8,440 bases of DNA from DSYF01 sp041181065 (GTDB taxonomy: Bacteria; Verrucomicrobiota; Verrucomicrobiia; Limisphaerales; DSYF01): the NCBI GenBank assembly GCA_041181065.1, contig JBEGQI010000311.1, forward strand, positions 1 to 8,440, written 5' to 3'. Both the position numbers and the translations under genes were made by a program. Positions within the stretch are counted from its first letter, which is position 1, and each line of letters begins with the position of its first letter. Positions 1 to 6,364 of this stretch are shown here, one piece after another. Under the pieces are notes generated by a model. It was given only the letters and a program-made list of their open reading frames with translations. It was not told the origin of the DNA and did no database searches.

Positions 1-157
1 GCCCGCCTTCCACCAGAACCTTGAGTGGAAGCAAAACAACAAACCGAAACCACCGGAAACCATCTCATCTAAAGTGGTATGACCGTTGGGGGCCAATCAG
101 GATTTACAGCAGGTTGAATGAACTCCCATCCGTCCGTTTGGTTTTGCGTGTTCATAG

Positions 158-388
158 TTAGCGGATTAAACGATATTTCCCATCCTCTTTGAACTCGATG
201 ATTCCTAGCCGTCTTAACTCTTGGAGGTTACGGCTAAGCGTCTGTTTAGGCGTCTTCCCGGCTGAGGAGACTTCGGTGAGAATACGCTCAAGTTCGGATT
301 TGATTAATTCTTCTCGTGAAAAGAGCAAACTGCCGTTTCGTCTCGTGAGGCGTCGGATTGCATTCTCGACGCTTTCGATCCAGATCAT
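158..388 (-). CDS. Small winged-helix DNA-binding protein, probably the C-terminal remnant of a restriction endonuclease
   Basis: The frame encodes 76 residues that form almost exactly one winged helix-turn-helix domain. It has an opening helix (W3 to L14), a middle segment with F23-S-R-E-E, a recognition-helix motif (G44-K-T-P-K-Q-T-L-S-R then LQELRRLGIIEF, about 44-66) and a closing wing (DGKYRLI, 69-75). This pattern is typical of the C-terminal DNA-reading domain of several restriction endonucleases, including HNH and Dam-replacing types. That assignment is from family knowledge; no nuclease residues are present. In frame upstream there is a TGA at 401-403, only four codons before the ATG, so the protein cannot extend further. 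The ATG overlaps the ATG of the divergent frame at 387, leaving no room for a normal promoter or Shine-Dalgarno site. Codon use (TTA, AGA, CGA, CTA) is AT-richer than in the rest of the window, suggesting acquired DNA. It may be a free-standing regulator, but a truncated gene is more likely. Confidence 0.5.
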   Translation of the reverse strand: MIWIESVENAIRRLTRRNGSLLFSREELIKSELERILTEVSSAGKTPKQTLSRNLQELRRLGIIEFKEDGKYRLIR

Positions 389-677
389 GCAGCGAGTAGA
401 TCAAACGTATGATCGTGCGTCAACGCCTCCTCCGGAATCTGGCACATTTAGCAGAAAAGCCACGGAGCGCGGCTGGACGTTGGAAGTTTTGTCGGCGGTG
501 CGTGCGTTGGGCCGGGCCGAATTCACCACGGCCGAGGCTTACGCCTTCGCCCCGCAGTTGGCCCAGTTGCATCCCGAGAATCGCCACGTGCGCGACAAGA
601 TCCGCCAGCAACTGCAAGTCCTGCGCGATGCCGGTTTGCTCCGCCACGTCGAACGTGGTCGTTGGCAGTGGGTGTGA
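387..677 (+). pseudogene. DpnI/Dam-replacing-type winged-helix C-terminal fragment, nuclease domain missing
   Basis: The 96-residue frame contains the C-terminal winged helix of the DpnI/Dam-replacing (DRP) family. Diagnostic stretches are R28-G-W-T-L-E-V-L at the first helix, FTTAEAYAF (46-54), HPENRHVRDKIRQQLQVLRD (62-81) and the wing G-L-L..RGRW (83-93). In full-length family members (about 250 residues) a PD-(D/E)xK nuclease domain cutting methylated GATC precedes this domain, and a linker resembling residues 4-27 joins them. Here the similarity begins inside that linker, and nothing upstream resembles the nuclease. The frame stays open back to 189, but that part is antisense to the neighbouring gene and has no plausible family sequence, so the ATG at 387 is taken as the earliest meaningful point. 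Its codons are GC-rich like the rest of the window, unlike the left-hand frame. I infer a 5'-truncated remnant. A DNA-binding-only protein starting at 387 is the alternative. Confidence 0.65.
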
Positions 678-688
678 GCCAGAGCTTT

Positions 689-779
689 GACAGGATTAAC
701 AAGATTCACAGGATTACCCATCGGCATTGGGCCGGAGAAGAATCCTGTCCATCCGGTTAATCCTGTCTCAAGTCCCCTC
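689..779. repeat. Interspersed hairpin repeat, copy 1
   Basis: The left arm (689-715) consists of three nonamers: GACAGGATT, AACAAGATT and CACAGGATT. The right arm (741-767) is its imperfect reverse complement, also three nonamers: AATCCTGTC, CATCCGGTT and AATCCTGTC. By hand count 23 of 27 positions pair across a 25-nt loop. A tail, CAAGTCCCCTC, ends at 779 and recurs after copy 2. No run of T follows the stem, so an intrinsic terminator for the fragment ending at 677 is not supported, although the hairpin sits just after it. Confidence 0.85.
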
Positions 780-795
780 CTCGATGGCTAACGGT

Positions 796-824
796 GTTGA
801 TGCTTGAGAGTTGAGGGTTGATAG
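796..824. repeat. Heptad tandem repeat
   Basis: Four successive 7-nt units, GTTGATG, CTTGAGA, GTTGAGG and GTTGATA, share the core TTGA at fixed spacing. On the other strand this reads as TCAAC-type words. It lies between the two hairpin repeats and has no coding sense. I infer a small interspersed repeat rather than a regulatory site. Confidence 0.6.
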
Positions 825-841
825 CAACCGAATCCCAAACC

Positions 842-873
842 GCAGATTACGCGGACCACACGGAAGCGGATTC
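842..873. repeat. Degenerate nonamer-type repeat
   Basis: Starting at 842, the words GCAGATTAC, GCGGACCAC and ACGGAAGCG, then GATT, follow a loose period of nine with a recurring GCNGA or CGGA core. It resembles, by eye, the short GCAGATTACGCAGATTAC type of interspersed repeat seen between genes in several environmental genomes. The periodicity is imperfect, so this is tentative. Confidence 0.35.
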
Positions 874-893
874 CAAGACTGTGCCGAAGGGCA

Positions 894-983
894 GACAGGA
901 TTAACAAGATTGACCGGATTACCAAAACACTCCGACTCGGAAAGGATCCTGTCCATCCGGTTCATCCTGTCGCAAGTCCCCTC
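894..983. repeat. Interspersed hairpin repeat, copy 2
   Basis: This second copy is in the same orientation as the copy 205 nt to its left. The left arm (894-920) matches that of copy 1 at 25 of 27 positions and the right arm (945-971) also at 25 of 27. The 24-nt loop (921-944) shares only its first bases (ACC) with the other loop. Arm-to-arm pairing is about 21 of 27. The tail CAAGTCCCCTC (973-983) is shared. Conserved arms with an unrelated loop suggest that the arms, or the structure they form, are the functional or mobile part. Confidence 0.85.
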
Positions 984-1077
984 GGCGGCTTCTAGCCGAA
1001 AGCATGCCTCGCCATTCGCACCTTGGCCGCGGCATCTGGGACGCTGAGCCGCCTGGAAATCGGGCGAGTTTTTGCTT

Positions 1078-1106
1078 TTGTCACGCGGCGTAAAGCCGTT
1101 ACTTAT
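1078..1106 (+). promoter_or_regulatory. Possible promoter for the acetylglutamate synthase gene
   Basis: TTGTCA at 1078-1083 matches the sigma-70 -35 consensus at five of six positions. After a 17-nt spacer, ACTTAT at 1101-1106 matches the -10 consensus at only three of six. Placement about 30 nt before the start codon is sensible, but the -10 is poor and high-GC phyla often depart from this consensus. No arginine-repressor operator was recognised. Confidence 0.22.
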
Positions 1107-1136
1107 GCGCGTCGTTGAACCAATGAATCGAACGCT

Positions 1137-2417
1137 GTGAAACCGACCGACCTGCGGGGCATCCTGCAATACATTCCGCGCTTCCGGGAAAAAGTCTTCG
1201 TGCTCGCGCTCGACGGCGCGGTGGTCACCGACGAAAACTTTGCCAACCTGCTGCTCGATGTCGCGGTCCTGCGCTCGCTGAATATCCGCGTGGTGCTCGT
1301 TCACGGCGCTTCGGCACAGATCAAATCCATGGCGGACGAGCAAGGCGTCACCGCCTCGAATCTCGACGGCGCCGGCATCACCGACGCCACGACGCTCAAG
1401 CTCGCGCTGACGGCGGCGAATCGCCTGACGCACGAAATCCTGGAAGGCCTTTCCGCGAATGACCTGCGGGCCGTCACCACGAACGCGGTCATCTCGCATC
1501 CGCTCGGCATCATCGGCGGCGTGGATCATCTTTACACGGGCAAAGTCGAACGCATCGACGTGGAGATGCTCCAGAAGATCCTGGACAGCGGATTCATCCC
1601 GGTCGTGCCCCCGCTCGGCTTCGACGGCGACGGCCGGACTTACCGCGTCAATTCCGACAGCGTGGCGCTGGCCCTCGCGGAGGCGCTGAAGGCCATCAAG
1701 CTCATCTACATCACGACCACCGACGGCATCCGGGTGGGAGAAAAGGTCATCCGGCAGATGATCGTGGCGGAGTTGGAGAGCGTGCTGGCGTTGCAGAAGA
1801 CGGCCATCGCACCGGAGGTGCTCTCCAAGGCCACCCATGCCGTGGCCGCGTGCAAAGCGGGCATCCCGCGCATCCACATCATCAACGGCAAGGTGGATGA
1901 AGGCCTGCTTGCCGAAGTTTTCTCCAACGAGGGCATCGGCACGCTCATCTACGCGAATGAATACCAGCAGGTGCGCCGGGCGTTGAAGAAGGACGTCCGG
2001 AGCATCCTGAACCTGACGAAGACTTCCGTGGCCTCAACGGAACTGGTGAAACGCACACGTTCGATGATCGAGAAGCAGCTCAGCGACTATTACATCTTCG
2101 AGATCGACAAGAACCCGGTCGCCTGCGTGGCGTTGCACGTGTATCCCGAGCAGAGCAAGGGCGAACTCGCGTGCCTTTACGTCAGCCCCTCGCACGAGAA
2201 CCAGGGCATCGGGCGCAAGTTGATCCAGTTCACTGAAAACAAGGCGAAGGAGCTCGGCCTCGGCGAGTTGCTCACGCTCTCGACGCAGGCGTTCACCTAC
2301 TTCCAGAGCAAGGGCGGCTTCATCGAAGGCACGCCCGAGGATCTCCCGCCCGCCCGCCGCGAAAAATACGAGGCGAGCGGACGCAATTCGAAGGTGCTGG
2401 TGAAGAAGTTCAAGTGA
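1137..2417 (+). CDS. argA: N-acetylglutamate synthase (amino-acid N-acetyltransferase, ArgA type)
   Basis: This cytoplasmic enzyme makes N-acetylglutamate from glutamate and acetyl-CoA, the first step of arginine synthesis. The 426 residues match the two-domain ArgA layout (E. coli ArgA is 443). Residues about 17-275 form the amino-acid-kinase-like domain: FVLALDGAVV (21-30) with DENF, RVVLVHGASAQIK (51-63), and a C-terminal part with YRVNSDSVALALAEALK (169-185) and KLIYITTTDG (188-197). In known ArgA proteins this domain has no kinase activity and binds the feedback inhibitor arginine. Residues about 285-426 form the GNAT acetyltransferase domain, with strand ELACLYVSP (343-351) and the acetyl-CoA loop ENQGIGRKL (354-362). 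The start is GTG at 1137. An in-frame TGA at 1116-1118 bars a longer form, and no in-frame ATG lies between. No clear Shine-Dalgarno sequence is visible. The membrane protein gene follows 15 nt downstream. No motif is broken, so it should be functional. Confidence 0.93.
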   Translation: MKPTDLRGILQYIPRFREKVFVLALDGAVVTDENFANLLLDVAVLRSLNIRVVLVHGASAQIKSMADEQGVTASNLDGAGITDATTLKLALTAANRLTHEILEGLSANDLRAVTTNAVISHPLGIIGGVDHLYTGKVERIDVEMLQKILDSGFIPVVPPLGFDGDGRTYRVNSDSVALALAEALKAIKLIYITTTDGIRVGEKVIRQMIVAELESVLALQKTAIAPEVLSKATHAVAACKAGIPRIHIINGKVDEGLLAEVFSNEGIGTLIYANEYQQVRRALKKDVRSILNLTKTSVASTELVKRTRSMIEKQLSDYYIFEIDKNPVACVALHVYPEQSKGELACLYVSPSHENQGIGRKLIQFTENKAKELGLGELLTLSTQAFTYFQSKGGFIEGTPEDLPPARREKYEASGRNSKVLVKKFK

Positions 2418-2432
2418 CGCCCGCAGCCCCGC

Positions 2433-3182
2433 ATGGCGCGCGTCATCCAAGTCGGCTCGGACAAGGTCATCCTGGATGGCCACCGCATCCTGATCGACGC
2501 CAAGCATCCCATCCTGGATTGGAGCGTGCGCGAGTTCTGTCACCACCCGATCTATTTCGAAGGCTGGAGGTATCTCCTCGTCGGCAAACGGCGCATCGCG
2601 AAACCCTTTGCGATCCGTTACGAACTGCATTCGTGGCCAGAGGACTTGCACGAGTCCTCGTCCATCTCGTTCACCTACGATGAAGCATTCGTCGCTGCCC
2701 GCGATGCACAGCTGCATCAAGAACAAAGGCACGAGGCCCTCTGGTTCCTGCTGCTGCCACTGTATCCGCTGCTCGGCCTGTGCTGGTCGCGTTTCAAGGA
2801 ACGCGTGCTGTGGCCCATCGGATTTGTGCCGACGTCCATCACCAGCGCCTCAGTGCTGTTCGTCTTCGTCCTGCTGGTAGTTGAAGCCGTTTTCTACGGC
2901 TGGCTGCAAGGCGGCTTGTTCCTCATCCTCACGCGGCGATCGTTCGACTGGTGGATCATCCATGACTGGGTGGATCTGCTGCTGATGTTCGCGCTGGGCT
3001 GGGACTGCTCCGTGCGCTTCCGGCAATTATTCCTCGAGGACACGCCCGTGCCCGATGGATTGTTCGAGTGGATCTGGCCGAAGCGGCACAACGCCGACCG
3101 ACCGACCGCGTCGTCACCGTTGCAAGGTCACGCTCATCAAACCGATGACAACTTCGTTCGCGAGCGCGCGAACAGTCAGTGA
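2433..3182 (+). CDS. Hypothetical membrane protein with three predicted transmembrane segments
   Basis: I do not recognise this family. The 249 residues start with a soluble, beta-rich part (about 1-95, rich in I/V/W/Y alternation), then hydrophobic stretches at about 102-118 (ALWFLLLPLYPLLGLCW), 129-157 (two clusters centred on SASVLFVFVLLVVEAVF) and 174-190 (WIIHDWVDLLLMFALGW). A polar tail of about 55 residues follows. The GC-rich third codon positions support real coding. The ATG at 2433 lies 15 nt after the argA stop and in the same reading frame, so the two are probably cotranscribed; no Shine-Dalgarno is visible in the gap. The last 23 codons overlap, on the opposite strand, the end of the large glycosidase gene. 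Three tandem GACC units (3096-3107) lie just before that overlap, so the C-terminus could have been extended by slippage. A link to arginine metabolism is not shown by anything in the protein. Confidence 0.75.
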   Translation: MARVIQVGSDKVILDGHRILIDAKHPILDWSVREFCHHPIYFEGWRYLLVGKRRIAKPFAIRYELHSWPEDLHESSSISFTYDEAFVAARDAQLHQEQRHEALWFLLLPLYPLLGLCWSRFKERVLWPIGFVPTSITSASVLFVFVLLVVEAVFYGWLQGGLFLILTRRSFDWWIIHDWVDLLLMFALGWDCSVRFRQLFLEDTPVPDGLFEWIWPKRHNADRPTASSPLQGHAHQTDDNFVRERANSQ

Positions 3183-6100
3183 TTTCAACTCCTTCGCCGG
3201 ATCGATCGGCAGATTCAACACCGTCGCCGCGCCGCCAGGCACGGCGCCCCCCCTGCCCTTGAAAGACTCAAGCTCGAGCACGCGCACCTTGCCCGTCTTC
3301 AAATCCACACGCGGCGGCAGCGGGCCGGACCAGCGGAACGCGAAGTCATCGATGAAATAATCCTGATCGATCGGCCACCACGTCTCGGGGTTCCGCAACG
3401 CCAGCCGCGCGGTGGTGCCATCGGCGTAGGTGACCACCACTTCGCCGTTGTCAAAGCGTGATTGCATGGCGGTGGTGGAACCCGCCATCAACAGGAACGC
3501 ATGCGCTGATTTGCCCTGCAACGGCACGGTGAGTTCTTTGGGGAAATTCTGCCATTGCGAAACGAACGCGATGTTCTTCGCCGCCGTCTCGCCCGGCGTG
3601 GCCAGCGGGAGACCGTTCGGCAGGAAGATGCGTCCCCCGCCCTTCGCGGCTGATACACGCAGACCGGCATCATTCACCTCAAAGGAGTCGGTGGGATGAC
3701 ACCAGCTGCCGATGCCTTGCTTCGGCGTAGCCAGCGAGCAAAACGGCGAACGCGGCGACAGATACTCGTGCCGGAAAATCTGCGAGACCGAGTCGTTGAA
3801 AATCGGCGCAAGGTCCACACACTCCGGCTTCGCGTCTGACATGACCAGCTTGTGCCAATCCACCGAGGCAGCGAGCACCGAGCCGGCTTGCGCCCGCCCC
3901 TCGCCCGCAGCCACAGCTTTCGCCACGACTGCCCTGCCCTGCCAAACGACTTTCACCTCCTGCTTTGCCGACGCGTTTGCGGTGATCTCAATCCGCGGCC
4001 AACGCAGGCCCTCATCCACCTTGCGCCAATCCGCCGCCACTCCGTTGACCGTGACGTTCGCGACTTCATGGCACAACGCCGCCACGTTCAGCCGGAGTTT
4101 CGGCGGTTGCGGGAAGTGCGATTCGACGACGTAGGTTTCGGTAAGCCCATCGCGCTTGAAACGGCACGACACGTCGGGATGCTGGATGGCCGCGTGGTCC
4201 CACGCATTCGGGAAACCGGGCTTGATGCACAGTTCACCCGCGATGGCATCAGGCTTGATGCCGAACAGTCCTTCGATCAGCGCCCGCGAGGTTGCGCCCA
4301 CGCCGTCCGCGAAATCGCGCTGCGATTCGCCGCGATACGCATCGAACGCCGTGCACATGCCGACATTGCCGGGACACAAGCCGAGGAACATGCTGTCGAG
4401 CAACGCGCCCTTGAACAGCGGATTCGCCGCATCGCCGCGGCCCGCCTGCCAATACGCCAGCGCCGTGTGCATCGACTCCGCCATGACCACGTTGTTCAGC
4501 GACCACGTGTAGGGCATCCATGTCGTGGTCGGCAGTGTGAAGTTTCCTGCCGGCACGCCTTTGCCTTGGATGGGAATCCTAGGGAACTGCGTGTCCACGT
4601 AACGGCTCATCCGCCACGCCTCGTCGCCACTCGGCACTTCAGAGTCGAGCGTGTGATAGAACGTCCAAAGCGCGCCGCTCGGATGAACCGATTGCGCGCC
4701 GAGATAATCACGCCATTCGGCGAAACAGCCTTCGCGCGGGCTCCAAAGATTTTCCCGCATGCCTTGCGCGATCAAGTCCGCCTCGCGCTCGTAAGCCGAT
4801 CCGTCTTTGCCCAACCAACGCGCGACGCGGGCCGCCATGCGATGGTGATAATAGTTGTAGGCAGAAGAATGCGCCGCGCCGCCGCCGTTGTAGGCCAGAT
4901 CATCGCTCGCCCAGATGCAGGCGTAGCCTTCGTAGAGCGGAAGTTTTTCCGGACCGAACTCACGCCGGAACAACCGCCGTTCCCACGCCAGATGGCGCTC
5001 CAACACCGGCCACATGCGCTCTGCGAATTCGCGATCGCCCGTCCACAGCAGATGCCGCAACAACGCATCCATCGCGACGAGGTTCATGTCGTAATGGTTC
5101 TTTCCCAGGTTGCCGTTGCTGTGCAGTGCGCTTTCGTTGCGCGCCAGATTCGCGCCAGCTTCCGGCTCCGGAATGCGCCCCGGAATCGGACTCGTATTCT
5201 GATCGCGCACGAACGTCTCCAAGTGGCGCCGCGTGCGATCATGCCAGCCCAAGGCATCGCCCGCATACTGACCGCGCCAGCCGAGCAGCTTGACGCGCCA
5301 CGCCACGCCGCCGTGCATGAAGGCGCTCTGCTGCTCATCCCAAACCGCGTCGGCCGCGATGTTCAGGGCGGACGCAGCGGCGTTGACGAATTCATCGGGC
5401 GTCTCCACCACGACACGCCCCGCCACGGCCTGACGATGCGCTTCCGCTGCCGCAAAAGTTTCCGCCAAGTGCCCGCTGCTCAATGTCACGCTCCCCGACT
5501 CCAGCGGTTGAATCGCGAGAAATACCGGGACGCCCCGCGCCAATGAAAGACGTCCGACCACCAAGGCATTCGTCGTCGGCGCCGAGGACGATTCGCCGCG
5601 TTCGAACACGGACAGCAATTCAGCCGGCTGCGACCAGAGGTTGGCGTCGCCCACGCGGAGTTCAGCACCGGAAGACGCCACGCCCGCCAGCGTCGCCGAT
5701 TTGGTGCGCAACGTGAACGAGTTGGAGGCGATGGTGAAATGACTGCCCGCACACTGCTCCGGCCTCAATTGAAACATGCGGCTCACCGGCTCGCGTTCGC
5801 AGCCGATGTCGCCGCTGCGACGACCTTTCATTCCGTTCGCGCCGCCGAACGCCCAGACCAACTCGATCTCTCCAGTTTGGGCCACGGTAATGACCCGAAC
5901 CATGACGCCCTTGCTTCCGCTCAACGGCACCACCGTCAGATGCAGTTCGCGACAACCTTCCAGCTTCTGGTCGTTGATCTCATACGTCATCGAGCCGGCG
6001 ACATAGCGCGCGATGACGCAGTCGGCGTCGTTCAACCATTTCAATCCTTTCGCTGTCCGGAAGCCGAGCCGCAAATTTCCGCCGCGTCCGGGCAGATAGA

Positions 6101-6356
6101 ACGAAAGCTCCGGCTTGTCACCGGCGTCGATGCGGCAGGCGGTGTTGTCGCAGTAGAGCGGGCGGTTGAAGAACTCCGCGCCGTTGGTGATCACAAAGGC
6201 GCCACCGCTCGGCGTGTAACGCAAAGGCCGGTCAATGCTTCCGACGAGATTGGCGCGCAATCCGCCACTGATGCGCTCGGTCGGCAAATCGGCAGCGAGA
6301 ACAACTCCCGCAACCGCCAAGACGCAAACCGCCAGAGTGCCCGGAGCGATGCGCAT
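3114..6356 (-). CDS. Secreted six-hairpin-type glycoside hydrolase, DUF4450-like
   Basis: The protein has about 1080 residues from the ATG at 6356. A longer in-frame start at 6497 lies inside the upstream gene and gives a basic, non-signal sequence, whereas the chosen start gives a clear signal peptide: MRIAPG, a hydrophobic core to about residue 20, and a likely cleavage after VLAA (22). Residues about 25-310 look like an N-terminal beta-sandwich with FFNRPLYCDNTACRIDAGD (62-80) and FYLPGRGGNLRLGF (86-99), which I associate with the DUF4450 family. Residues about 320-705 are helical and match an (alpha/alpha)6 glycosidase barrel: HYDMNLVAMDALLRH (421-435), IWASDDLAYNGGGAAHSSAY (481-500), CFAEWRDYLG (544-553), TTTWMPYTWSLNNVVMAES (610-628). 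D485/D486, E547, D550 and E627 are candidate catalytic residues by inference. A short beta domain (about 706-810) and a C-terminal beta domain (835-1080, with SPRSPF and GIGSWCHP) follow. Substrate is unknown; the GH95 partner suggests an L-fucose- or L-galactose-bearing glycan. Confidence 0.75.
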   Translation of the reverse strand: MRIAPGTLAVCVLAVAGVVLAADLPTERISGGLRANLVGSIDRPLRYTPSGGAFVITNGAEFFNRPLYCDNTACRIDAGDKPELSFYLPGRGGNLRLGFRTAKGLKWLNDADCVIARYVAGSMTYEINDQKLEGCRELHLTVVPLSGSKGVMVRVITVAQTGEIELVWAFGGANGMKGRRSGDIGCEREPVSRMFQLRPEQCAGSHFTIASNSFTLRTKSATLAGVASSGAELRVGDANLWSQPAELLSVFERGESSSAPTTNALVVGRLSLARGVPVFLAIQPLESGSVTLSSGHLAETFAAAEAHRQAVAGRVVVETPDEFVNAAASALNIAADAVWDEQQSAFMHGGVAWRVKLLGWRGQYAGDALGWHDRTRRHLETFVRDQNTSPIPGRIPEPEAGANLARNESALHSNGNLGKNHYDMNLVAMDALLRHLLWTGDREFAERMWPVLERHLAWERRLFRREFGPEKLPLYEGYACIWASDDLAYNGGGAAHSSAYNYYHHRMAARVARWLGKDGSAYEREADLIAQGMRENLWSPREGCFAEWRDYLGAQSVHPSGALWTFYHTLDSEVPSGDEAWRMSRYVDTQFPRIPIQGKGVPAGNFTLPTTTWMPYTWSLNNVVMAESMHTALAYWQAGRGDAANPLFKGALLDSMFLGLCPGNVGMCTAFDAYRGESQRDFADGVGATSRALIEGLFGIKPDAIAGELCIKPGFPNAWDHAAIQHPDVSCRFKRDGLTETYVVESHFPQPPKLRLNVAALCHEVANVTVNGVAADWRKVDEGLRWPRIEITANASAKQEVKVVWQGRAVVAKAVAAGEGRAQAGSVLAASVDWHKLVMSDAKPECVDLAPIFNDSVSQIFRHEYLSPRSPFCSLATPKQGIGSWCHPTDSFEVNDAGLRVSAAKGGGRIFLPNGLPLATPGETAAKNIAFVSQWQNFPKELTVPLQGKSAHAFLLMAGSTTAMQSRFDNGEVVVTYADGTTARLALRNPETWWPIDQDYFIDDFAFRWSGPLPPRVDLKTGKVRVLELESFKGRGGAVPGGAATVLNLPIDPAKELKSLTVRALANEVVIGLMSVTLQR

Positions 6357-6364
6357 CGCCCTCA
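6357..6364 (-). promoter_or_regulatory. Stop-start junction with overlapping Shine-Dalgarno-like sequence
   Basis: On the minus strand the junction reads TGAGGGCGATG: the stop codon TGA of the GH95 gene is itself part of a GAGGG purine stretch just before the ATG at 6356. The spacing to the ATG is only two or three bases, shorter than usual, so reinitiation by ribosomes finishing the upstream gene seems more likely than independent initiation. It supports the choice of start and cotranscription. Confidence 0.45.

Larger units (their letters stand above)
678..1136. other. 459-nt intergenic region with interspersed repeats, no gene
   Basis: No convincing coding sequence occurs here on either strand. 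The region holds two copies of a hairpin repeat (689-779 and 894-983), a heptad tandem repeat (796-824) and a short nonamer-like stretch (842-873). The last 60 nt contain a weak promoter-like pair and a small GC hairpin (CGGC at 1086-1089 with GCCG at 1095-1098) ahead of the acetylglutamate synthase gene. The reverse strand reads open through the region and far into argA. The peptide it gives repeats the words NPVNLVNPV because it simply translates the hairpin repeats. Confidence 0.8.

Noticed and set aside
97..113. Possible third hairpin-repeat trace (CAGGATTTACAGCAGG)
   Set aside because: It resembles the GACAGGATT nonamers over about one and a half units only, with no matching right arm or tail nearby.
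2..161. Two short plus-strand frames open from the left edge (ending at 82 and at 161)
   Set aside because: Frame 2 gives 26 codons ending at TGA 80-82 and could be the tail of a gene entering from the left. Frame 3 ends at TAG 159-161. Neither has a recognisable motif or supporting context within the window.
189..386. N-terminal extension of the DpnI-type fragment back to an ATG at 189
   Set aside because: This part is fully antisense to the winged-helix frame on the minus strand and has none of the nuclease motifs expected before this domain. Family similarity starts only after about 396.
689..767. Hairpin copy 1 as an intrinsic terminator
   Set aside because: The stem is long and imperfect, the loop is 25 nt, and no T-run follows. 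Its second copy lies well away from any gene end.
768..1877. 369-codon minus-strand frame across the intergenic repeats and argA
   Set aside because: It is a high-GC shadow of argA. The peptide is low-complexity in Arg, Asp and His, and repeats NPVNLVNPV only because it reads through the hairpin repeats.
3852..5546. 564-codon plus-strand frame antisense to the large glycosidase
   Set aside because: Rich in Arg, Ala and His with no family motif, while the opposite strand has clear domains and a signal peptide. This is a typical antisense open frame in GC-rich DNA.
6321..6326. Cys11 of the large glycosidase as a lipoprotein cysteine
   Set aside because: The preceding residues (L-A-V) do not fit the lipobox, the Cys lies inside the hydrophobic core, and a normal signal-peptidase site follows at about residue 22.
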